The notes beneath the pieces were generated by a model that saw only the letters and a list, made by a program, of their open reading frames with translations, had not been told where the DNA came from and searched no databases. 12,438 nt of DNA from an uncultured Bacteroidales bacterium (lineage in GTDB: Bacteria > Bacteroidota > Bacteroidia > Bacteroidales > Lentimicrobiaceae), in contig CALMDN010000169.1 of assembly GCA_937864935.1 (NCBI GenBank), forward strand, positions 1 through 12,438. Reading direction: 5' to 3'. Below, in pieces: positions 6,802-12,438 of the stretch (positions within the stretch are counted from its first letter, which is position 1; each line of letters starts with the position of its first letter). Both the position numbers and the translations under genes were made by a program.

Positions 6802-8955
6802 CTATTGAAGCGGTTCCACCACTTCGATCAGTTCTGGCAGATCCATGCCGAGTTTCTTGAGGTGTTCAATCTTCGGCACCCCGTTGCTGGTCCATCCCCT
6901 CCTGAAATAAACTGCGTCGAGCAGCTGTTCATACCTGTTTTCGCGGTATTTGCGGGTGGCGTCCATTTTCTCTTTCAGTGTCATTTTCGACGGGTCAAGG
7001 TTCATCAGCTCTACAAGTTGTTTGTCGTAGCGTTCCTGACGTGACAGGTATTCCTCTTCGGTTACAGGACCGGCAGCACGGTAAGGCTGGGCGTCGTGCT
7101 TCCTGAGGCCGTAGCCACGCCTGATGTTGAAGATCCGCTGGAAGTTGTAAACCCGCTCCGATTGCCTGATGATCTCATATTTATCAATGTTTTCACCGGT
7201 AACCGCATTGTAAATGGTTACATAATTGTCAACATGCTCGGGAACCTTGGCAGGTTCGTCGCTCAGGGCATTGCTTTCAGGCTCAACGTCATTCCACGGA
7301 AGCTTGCACAATCCCTGCAGTCCGAACCAGGTGCGGAACATCGGGAAATAATGCAGTGCTTCTGCCTTGTTCTCGAAAGTAGGTATCTGGTTGTTTACCA
7401 TGTCCATGAAGATCAGCCATGCTTCGTCGTGTTGCGGTCCTTTGTTGGTCATGGCGTATCCGCCCTGCTGTGCCAGTGATTCCTTAGAAATGTATTGTGA
7501 ATACTCAAGTCCTTTGTTCTCCATGCCGATGTCCTGAAGGAACTGCGGATCACCCCAGCCGTTTTCAATGAACATCTCTTTCATTTTACGGACACCCAAT
7601 CCGGCGATTTTTCCGAAGCCCTCACCCCGTGAAAGCTGATGCAGCAGTTCCATGGCTCCGTCGGCATTGCCGAAGTTGAGTTCCAAACCACCGGTGCGCT
7701 CCTTGTTCAGGATGCCTGCTTCATAACACTCCATCACAAATCCGAGGATGGTTCCCCAGGAAATGGTGCAGATGCCATAGGTGTCGCAATAGAAGTTGGC
7801 TTCAATGGTAAAATCCGGGTTGAAAATTCCGGCGCAGGAACCAAGTGATGAAGCTGTTTCATATTCAGGGCCATCCACAATGACTTTGGAACCGGCATAA
7901 GGACCTGAACGCAACTGGTAATGATCAACCCCCTTGGCGCATGACATATTGCAACCGATCCAGCAGCCGTCGGGAACCCCCTGGGTAAATCTTTCCTTGT
8001 AAATCTCTGAATGTATTTTTACTGCATCAGGATGACTTCCGAACTTGAAATTGTTGGTTGGCAGAAGATCATAATCGTTCATTACATTGGTAAGGTGGGC
8101 GGTGCCTTTTGTCCTCATTTCGGCCTGACTGTCGTCAAGCTCACGCATTTCGCGGTTGAAGTTACGCCCACGGGCCATAATGGCCTCAAGATCCACAACA
8201 TTGTTGAGGTTTCCTTTGATTCCGCTGGTTTTTGAAACCAGTGCCCTGATACCTTTATCAATAAATACCGTTCCTATACCACCGCGCCCGGCCTGTTTCA
8301 GTCGGGTTACCTTGCGCTTTGAATCAAAGAAACTGAAGTTGAGCATCCCGATGAGTGAGTGCCTTGCTGCAGTACCGGCCGATACAACAGAAACATTCTT
8401 TCTTCCGCTTTCTTCATCAGCAAAGATCTCTGTAAGCTTTTCAGCGAGCAGGTGACTGTCTTCAGGAAGTGAAACGGTTTCATATACCTCTACCATGCTG
8501 CGGGTTTCATCAATAAACACCACAACATCCCTGTCGGTTTTTCCCTGAAGCTCCAGCGCATCAAAACCGGCAAACTTAAGGAAGGGGCCGAAATAACCAC
8601 CCACGTTGCTGTCGATCACGATGTCTGTTTGTGGTGAAATGGTTACTACCAGCGATTTCCCTGTACCTGAATACTGCGTAATCCCGCAGATGGGACCCAT
8701 ACCGATCACAATTTCATTGTCAGGGTCATTCCATTTTGTCGTTGGTTTGGTGGCATCCCACAAAAGCCTGAGCCCAAATCCCTTGCCCCCGATGAATTTC
8801 TCCTTCATCTGCTGGCTTACCGGCTTTTCAAGAATGTTGTTGTCGGTAACGTTGATGTATAACGTGCGGTTGTTATAGCCCCGGATTACCGGAGCCGGTG
8901 TGTATTGATACTGTTTTACGAGTTTCAGCGATTTGTTGATTTCTGCTGTGTTCAT
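6802..8955 (-). CDS. aor: Tungsten-containing aldehyde:ferredoxin oxidoreductase (AOR family)
   Basis: A 717-residue AOR-family protein from the ATG at 8955. The N-terminal domain has the usual YNNRTLYINVTD...FIGGKGFGLRLLWD opening (27-67), then GPICGITQYSGTGKSLV (88-103) and the pterin-binding NVGGYFGPFLKFAGFDAL (117-133). Cluster cysteines appear as C331-x3-C335-x3-C339, with a distant partner Cys550 in GLQGLCKLPW. Further conserved blocks are GPEYETASSLGSC (362-374) and DTYGICTIS (391-399). Such enzymes oxidise aldehydes to acids with a tungstobispterin centre and pass electrons to ferredoxin; substrate is unknown. The frame extends 63 codons upstream to 9144, but the promoter and palindrome lie inside that stretch and AOR homology starts after 8955, so the shorter form is chosen. 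No AorA-like ferredoxin or FAD subunit is nearby. Tungsten use is by family. Confidence 0.93.
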   Translation of the reverse strand: MNTAEINKSLKLVKQYQYTPAPVIRGYNNRTLYINVTDNNILEKPVSQQMKEKFIGGKGFGLRLLWDATKPTTKWNDPDNEIVIGMGPICGITQYSGTGKSLVVTISPQTDIVIDSNVGGYFGPFLKFAGFDALELQGKTDRDVVVFIDETRSMVEVYETVSLPEDSHLLAEKLTEIFADEESGRKNVSVVSAGTAARHSLIGMLNFSFFDSKRKVTRLKQAGRGGIGTVFIDKGIRALVSKTSGIKGNLNNVVDLEAIMARGRNFNREMRELDDSQAEMRTKGTAHLTNVMNDYDLLPTNNFKFGSHPDAVKIHSEIYKERFTQGVPDGCWIGCNMSCAKGVDHYQLRSGPYAGSKVIVDGPEYETASSLGSCAGIFNPDFTIEANFYCDTYGICTISWGTILGFVMECYEAGILNKERTGGLELNFGNADGAMELLHQLSRGEGFGKIAGLGVRKMKEMFIENGWGDPQFLQDIGMENKGLEYSQYISKESLAQQGGYAMTNKGPQHDEAWLIFMDMVNNQIPTFENKAEALHYFPMFRTWFGLQGLCKLPWNDVEPESNALSDEPAKVPEHVDNYVTIYNAVTGENIDKYEIIRQSERVYNFQRIFNIRRGYGLRKHDAQPYRAAGPVTEEEYLSRQERYDKQLVELMNLDPSKMTLKEKMDATRKYRENRYEQLLDAVYFRRGWTSNGVPKIEHLKKLGMDLPELIEVVEPLQ

Positions 8956-8979
8956 AGGTGAAAAGGGTTGGTTTGTTAT

Positions 8980-8995
8980 TGTGAACGCGTTCACA
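8980..8995. promoter_or_regulatory. Perfect 16-bp palindromic operator at the AOR promoter
   Basis: TGTGAACGCGTTCACA is identical to its own reverse complement. It fits both the Crp/Fnr-family pattern TGTGA-N6-TCACA and LacI-family half-sites meeting at a central CG. It overlaps the AOR -7 box by two bases and covers the expected transcription start, 25 bases before the AOR ATG at 8955. That position favours repression. No gene for such a regulator is in the window. Confidence 0.7.
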
Positions 8996-9023
8996 AATGT
9001 ACAAAGTTTTACCATTTTCAAAA
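8994..9023 (-). promoter_or_regulatory. Promoter of the AOR gene
   Basis: On the minus strand TTTTG (9019-9023) is followed after 17 bases by TACATTTG (8994-9001), an exact TAnnTTTG -7 box; the spacer is slightly shorter than usual. Transcription would start near 8987 inside the palindrome, giving a leader of about 30 bases. This supports the ATG at 8955 as the true start. Confidence 0.6.
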
Positions 9024-9186
9024 TATAATTGTCTGAAAAATAGCGATATGAATGTCGTTTCATAAAGCATGTTGAAATGCAGTATTTTATAAATCCGGAG
9101 GGCTGGGTAATACCCGGTATTCTATTCTGAAACTGCGTGAACAAACATAAAATATCCGGAACTGATGGAAACGGGTCTAATTTTTC

Positions 9187-9194
9187 TATTTTTG
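9187..9194 (+). promoter_or_regulatory. -7 box (TATTTTTG) of the thiF-thiS pair
   Basis: An exact TAnnTTTG match lies 35 bases upstream of the ATG at 9229, at a sensible distance for a short leader. No clear -33 TTTG is seen. Together with the AOR promoter it makes 8956-9228 a divergent control region. This gap also holds an odd-centred palindrome AATACC-C-GGTATT at 9109-9121. Confidence 0.5.
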
Positions 9195-9228
9195 CATCAA
9201 CCGTGCAGAAACACGAAGCAGCCCGACT

Positions 9229-9852
9229 ATGTCAGCCAACCTACCTGAACAGATCAGTAACTACCTCAGCCGGTTTACCGTAGGCATTGCCGGTTGCGGA
9301 GGTCTCGGGTCCAATTGCGCTGTCGCTCTGGCCCGATGTGGTGTAGGCAAACTGATCATCGCAGATTTTGATATTGTAACTTCCCGGAATCTCAACCGGC
9401 AGTACTACTTCCACGATCAGATAGGCCGTCTCAAAGTGCATGCCCTGCGGGAGAACATCCTGAGGATCAACCCTGGTGTCACCGTCAAAGCTTTCGATAT
9501 GAAGCTCTGTGTGTCTGATGTTGTTGAGCTTTTTGCCGGATGTGATGTGATTGTTGAAGCGTTTGATAAAGCTGAAATGAAGCACATGATCATCGAAACT
9601 GTTCATCTTCAGCTGCCCGGTAAATATCTGGTTACCGGCATCGGGATGGCAGGCTGGGGGAATTCTGATCTGATTCATTGCCGCAATTCAGGCAAACTGA
9701 TTGTTTGTGGTGATGAAGTTTCTGAGGTCTCAGATACACTTCCGGTACTGGCGCCCAGGGTTGGGGTGGTGGCCAACATGCAGGCCAACGAGGTGTTGAG
9801 TATCCTTCTGAAGGATTTCAAACCAGAAGCCGGGGATGTCACAAACCATTAA
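9229..9852 (+). CDS. thiF: Short ThiF/MoeB-like sulfur-carrier adenylyltransferase (ThiF family 2)
   Basis: A 207-residue E1-like enzyme that would adenylate the C-terminal Gly-Gly of a ubiquitin-fold sulfur carrier. Seen: the nucleotide-binding loop GCGGLGS at 22-28, ADFDIVTSRNLNRQ at 45-58 (with the Asp, Arg and Gln residues expected around ATP), Lys69 in GRLKV, and EAFDKAEMK at 110-118 with Asp113 for Mg-ATP. It is shorter than MoeB/ThiF of about 245-250 residues and lacks paired CxxC zinc ligands, matching the compact ThiF found beside thiS in many anaerobes. The TAA overlaps the next ATG by one base (TAATG), so the two are translated together. No thiC, thiG or thiH is nearby. The divergent neighbour is AOR, so the pair may serve tungstopterin synthesis instead of thiamin; this is inference. 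Confidence 0.85.
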   Translation: MSANLPEQISNYLSRFTVGIAGCGGLGSNCAVALARCGVGKLIIADFDIVTSRNLNRQYYFHDQIGRLKVHALRENILRINPGVTVKAFDMKLCVSDVVELFAGCDVIVEAFDKAEMKHMIIETVHLQLPGKYLVTGIGMAGWGNSDLIHCRNSGKLIVCGDEVSEVSDTLPVLAPRVGVVANMQANEVLSILLKDFKPEAGDVTNH

Positions 9853-10067
9853 TGAAGCCAGCGATGAAAATAATGCTGAACAACAGGGAAGAGACTTTTG
9901 AGGCCGTCCAGATGACCATCAGTGAATTGCTGGCGGCCAAAAACTTTACGTTTAAGATGCTGGTGGTGAAGGTAAATGCCGAACTGGTAAGACGACATGA
10001 ATACGATAAAAAAGTGGTGAACGAAGGGGATGATGTCATGGTGCTTCACCTCATTACCGGAGGCTGA
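9852..10067 (+). CDS. thiS: ThiS/MoaD-like ubiquitin-fold sulfur carrier protein
   Basis: A 71-residue beta-grasp protein ending LHLITGG, the di-glycine tail that is adenylated and thiocarboxylated in ThiS and MoaD. The body follows ThiS: KIMLNNREETF (6-16), TISELLAAKNF (22-32), VVKVNAELVRRHEYDKKVVNEGDDVMVLH. An ATG at 9864 would give a 67-residue form (MKIMLNN) closer to typical ThiS. The ATG at 9852 is favoured by its one-base overlap with the thiF stop. Sequence resembles ThiS more than MoaD, but AOR operons elsewhere carry MoaD-like carriers, so the true client pathway (thiamin thiazole or metal-pterin dithiolene) is open. Its stop codon directly abuts the folC stop codon on the other strand. 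Confidence 0.85.
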   Translation: MKPAMKIMLNNREETFEAVQMTISELLAAKNFTFKMLVVKVNAELVRRHEYDKKVVNEGDDVMVLHLITGG

Positions 10068-11354
10068 TTACAACACCTCTGCCACGGTAAACGCACTGCC
10101 TCCGATAAAGATCAGGTCATCCTCGGCAGCATTCCTTTTAGCTGCTTTGAAGGCTGAATTTACAGAACCAAAGCAATCTCCCTTCAGTCCGAAACGTACT
10201 CCTTCTTTCTGCAGCAGCTGCGCATCCAGCCCTCTGGGGATATCGGCTTTGCAGAAATAGTACGTGGCTTCAACAGGCAACAGCTGCAGCATTCCGCCTG
10301 TGTCCTTGTCATTGACAACCCCGATAACAATGTGCAGTTTCCTGTAGTTCTGTGCTTTCAGCTGATTGACCACCGGTTCCAGCCCATGCGGATTGTGGGC
10401 TATATCACAGATAACGAGCGGTTTATGACTTAATACCTGCCACCGGCCCTGCAAACGGGTGTTCACCAGGGTATTTCTGATTCCTTTTTCAATTTCAAGT
10501 TTGCCGGTCAGCACTGCTGACTCCTGAAGTTTATGGCAGGCACAGACTACCGTGGCAATGTTCTTCAGCTGATAAGTTCCGGTGAGCGGGCTTTGGATGC
10601 TGAATTTCTGAGCTCCCATCCGGGCAGTCAATGAAAGCAACTCCGTCGGTAAATCTGTTGTATCCCCCGATACCTGAACCGATTGATCGGCAAACGTAAG
10701 CTCAGCCGATAAAGCAGCTGCCGTGGACCGGAAAACCGGGGCCGATTCCGGGTGGGTTTCCCCGATTACGACGGGAGTATTCTGTTTGATAATCCCAGCC
10801 TTTTCGAAAGCGATTTCAGCGATGCCTGTTCCGAGGAATTTCGTGTGGTCCAGACCAATATTGGTGATCACAGACAACAGGGGTTTCACCACATTGGTTG
10901 AATCCAGCCTGCCACCCATCCCGGTTTCAATCACGGCAATTTCTGCATCCTGAAGTTTAAACCAGCTCATGGCCAGGGCGAAGCTCATTTCAAAAAAAGA
11001 AGGCTCAATGCGCTCAAACTCTTTCCTGTATTGTTCAACAAATTGGCAAACGTAAGCCTCACTCACCATTTCGCCGTTCACTTTTACCCGTTCCCTGAAG
11101 TCTTTCAGGTGGGGTGAAGTAAAAAGTGCCGTTCTGAACCCGGATTCCTGCAGAATGGAAGCCAGCATATGCGAAACAGAGCCTTTGCCGTTGGTTCCTG
11201 CTATGTGGATGGTGTGGAAACCGAGGTGAGGGTTGCCGGTAAGCCTTCCGATTTCAAGGGTGTTTTCAAGACCGGCTTTGTAAGCATTGCCTCCGGTGAG
11301 ATGAAATGTCGGAAACCTGCTGTAGAGATAGTCCAGCGTTTCTTGGTAATTCAT
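10068..11354 (-). CDS. folC: Bifunctional folylpolyglutamate synthase/dihydrofolate synthase
   Basis: A full-length 428-residue Mur-ligase-type enzyme that joins glutamate to dihydropteroate and extends folate polyglutamate tails using ATP. Motifs: P-loop HIAGTNGKGSVSHML with GTNGKGS at 53-59, SPHLKDFRERV at 80-90, ETGMGGRLDSTN at 143-154, TNIGLDHTKFLG at 164-175, FEKAGIIK with Lys190 (the family's carbamylated lysine position), VICDIAHNPHG at 314-324, and the C-terminal FIGGSAFTVAEVL. The start lies 12 bases after the TonB-like stop, so it is probably the last gene of an exbD-tonB-folC transcript. Its stop (TTA at 10068-10070) is immediately next to the thiS TGA with no intervening base. Confidence 0.96.
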   Translation of the reverse strand: MNYQETLDYLYSRFPTFHLTGGNAYKAGLENTLEIGRLTGNPHLGFHTIHIAGTNGKGSVSHMLASILQESGFRTALFTSPHLKDFRERVKVNGEMVSEAYVCQFVEQYRKEFERIEPSFFEMSFALAMSWFKLQDAEIAVIETGMGGRLDSTNVVKPLLSVITNIGLDHTKFLGTGIAEIAFEKAGIIKQNTPVVIGETHPESAPVFRSTAAALSAELTFADQSVQVSGDTTDLPTELLSLTARMGAQKFSIQSPLTGTYQLKNIATVVCACHKLQESAVLTGKLEIEKGIRNTLVNTRLQGRWQVLSHKPLVICDIAHNPHGLEPVVNQLKAQNYRKLHIVIGVVNDKDTGGMLQLLPVEATYYFCKADIPRGLDAQLLQKEGVRFGLKGDCFGSVNSAFKAAKRNAAEDDLIFIGGSAFTVAEVL

Positions 11355-11366
11355 GAAACCAAAGGG

Positions 11367-12170
11367 TCAGTTTAATTCAAAGTTGTAGGTGATCGTCCCT
11401 TTCTGTTCCTCCGGGGCATCTTCTTTCGGGCTGAATTTCGCCTGCCTGGCTGCCTGCTCGGCAAGCTGCAGCAACTGAAGGTTTGAGGTGGTTGAACCTT
11501 TCGTACCTGCAATAACCCGGGTTACCGTTCCGGAACGGTTCACATAGATGGTGACAACGACGGTGCCTTTTTCGGTGAAATTTTTGTTCGGAGGTGGAAG
11601 TTGTCTTGAACTGCGTCCCGCGAGACTGAAGGATACGCCATTGCCATTGCCTCCGGCACCATCGTAATTGTCAGCACCCGGGGTTCCGTCAGGCCGCCCC
11701 TTGTCGCCGGGCTTGTTGCCATTGCCTTCGTTCCCGCCCTTGGTACCGCCTTGCTTGCCTTTGTACATTGCATTGGGATTGGCCACCGGCTGCGGGGCTG
11801 GTTTCACCTCCGGTTTGACAGAAGGTTTGGGCTCAGGGTTCACTGAAGGCTGGGGTTTCTCCTTTTTAACAGGTTGAATGGCCGGTGTTTCCTCGGTATT
11901 CTCACTGACAATTTCTTCTTCGGCCGCACTGCTTGACGGTGGCGAAACTTCACCTCCCTGCGTAAGCTGCTCCGGCTGAATTTCGCCCATCCCATCTTCA
12001 GAATTCCCGAGATTGACTTCAACCCCGGCCTCTTCAGGCAAGGGAAGTGGTGTTCGGAGTGCCATCAGCAGCAAACCACCCACCAGCAGCGCATGGAAGA
12101 GGATGGTGCCAATCAGTCCCTTTATATCGTCCTTGTCCGTTTTCAAATTTCTTTTCTGAAAGGTTTTCAA
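11367..12170 (-). CDS. TonB-family energy transducer
   Basis: A 267-residue inner-membrane protein with TonB/TolA architecture. A short cytoplasmic basic N-terminus is followed by one membrane helix (about 18-38, GLIGTILFHALLVGGLLLMAL), then a Pro/Lys/Glu-rich periplasmic spacer (about 65-130, with repeated PSV-P-E-KP units). A Gly/Asn-rich segment (137-178) and a C-terminal TonB-like domain (about 196-267, VVVTIYVNRSGTVTRV...AKFSPKED....GTITYNFELN) follow. It would couple ExbB-ExbD proton flow to outer-membrane transporters. It lies 31 bases after exbD. The start is uncertain: the codon at 12170 is TTG, no in-frame ATG precedes the membrane helix, and another TTG at 12146 gives the more family-like MKTDKDDIKGLIG. 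The only ATG nearby (12190) is out of frame and stops after seven codons. Confidence 0.88.
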   Translation of the reverse strand: MKTFQKRNLKTDKDDIKGLIGTILFHALLVGGLLLMALRTPLPLPEEAGVEVNLGNSEDGMGEIQPEQLTQGGEVSPPSSSAAEEEIVSENTEETPAIQPVKKEKPQPSVNPEPKPSVKPEVKPAPQPVANPNAMYKGKQGGTKGGNEGNGNKPGDKGRPDGTPGADNYDGAGGNGNGVSFSLAGRSSRQLPPPNKNFTEKGTVVVTIYVNRSGTVTRVIAGTKGSTTSNLQLLQLAEQAARQAKFSPKEDAPEEQKGTITYNFELN

Positions 12171-12201
12171 AAATCCTGCCAGGCAGCCATTGTGCAGCAG
12201 A

Positions 12202-12438
12202 TTATTTAAGGGGTTTGGTGGCCAGAATCACTTTGTGTTTTGTTCCGGTAAGGTCGTTTATTTTGTTTACCGCATCTATAAGGGTAACAACATACTGTAC
12301 AGGAACACTCTGATCGGCCCTCAATACCACCGAAGCTTCAGCATCTGCTGAAAGTTTGTTGCCGATGGTTTCGGTCAGGAATTCAGGGCTGACGGGTTCT
12401 TCTTCAACATAATAACTGTAATTGCTGTCGATGTATAC
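12202..12438 (-). CDS. exbD: ExbD/TolR biopolymer transport protein, partial (C-terminal part)
   Basis: An open frame enters from the right edge and ends at TAA (12202-12204), giving the last 78 residues. The segment VVLRADQSVPVQYVVTLIDAVNKIND, ending KVILATKPLK, is the conserved periplasmic C-terminal domain of ExbD/TolR. ExbD forms the proton-driven motor with ExbB in the inner membrane and drives TonB. The N-terminal membrane helix lies outside the window. Followed by the TonB-like gene 31 bases downstream on the same strand, in the usual Bacteroidota exbB-exbD-tonB order. Confidence 0.9.
   Translation of the reverse strand, partial: VYIDSNYSYYVEEEPVSPEFLTETIGNKLSADAEASVVLRADQSVPVQYVVTLIDAVNKINDLTGTKHKVILATKPLK

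Noticed and set aside
8956..9144. N-terminal extension of AOR by 63 residues from an ATG at 9144
   Set aside because: The stretch contains an exact TAnnTTTG box and the 16-bp palindrome, shows no AOR-like sequence, and the family N-terminus begins after the ATG at 8955.
9241..9678. 145-codon minus-strand frame opposite thiF
   Set aside because: It mirrors the thiF coding strand; the thiF frame carries all E1 motifs.
12047..12313. Plus-strand 88-codon frame across the exbD-tonB junction
   Set aside because: It is antisense to two recognised genes and has no family resemblance.

Overview
The window looks like chromosome of a Bacteroidota (Bacteroidales-like) anaerobe or facultative anaerobe. 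Four start regions carry an exact TAnnTTTG box, the -7 element typical of this phylum. Clear Shine-Dalgarno sequences are scarce. An exbD-tonB-folC run at the right edge and a Wzx-type flippase at the left edge also fit. The proteins resemble Bacteroidota families, but no closer placement can be made by eye.

Layout, left to right. Positions 1-1088 (-) hold the N-terminal part of a polysaccharide flippase that runs off the left edge. Positions 1210-2760 (-) encode an ALDH7/antiquitin-type aldehyde dehydrogenase. Positions 2761-2979 hold a striking nested inverted repeat. Then come three minus-strand genes, read from right to left: ppnP (4644-4363), a short ModE-type regulator (4324-3944) and a WtpA/ModA2-type tungstate/molybdate-binding lipoprotein (3963-2980). 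A 357-base gap with a structured repeat precedes pruA (5002-6642, +), the 1-pyrroline-5-carboxylate dehydrogenase. pruA converges on a tungsten-type aldehyde:ferredoxin oxidoreductase (AOR, 8955-6802, -) across a hairpin-rich terminator region. Divergent from AOR is a short ThiF/MoeB-like adenylyltransferase (9229-9852, +), coupled to a ThiS/MoaD-like sulfur carrier (9852-10067, +). The carrier abuts folC (11354-10068, -) tail to tail with no gap. folC follows a TonB-like energy transducer (12170-11367, -) and the end of exbD (12438-12202, -).

How the genes may work together. The middle of the window (about 2980-10067) reads as an aldehyde-oxidation and tungsten neighbourhood. It has an oxyanion-binding protein and a ModE-type regulator for W/Mo supply, an AOR that should need a tungstopterin cofactor, and a sulfur-carrier/activating-enzyme pair that could supply pterin dithiolene sulfur (or could be for thiamin). 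Two NAD-dependent dehydrogenases act on amino-acid-derived semialdehydes: glutamate semialdehyde and, by family, aminoadipate semialdehyde. The AOR promoter overlaps a perfect 16-bp palindrome, the clearest regulatory site here. The functional link between these genes is inferred from proximity; each family assignment rests on visible motifs.
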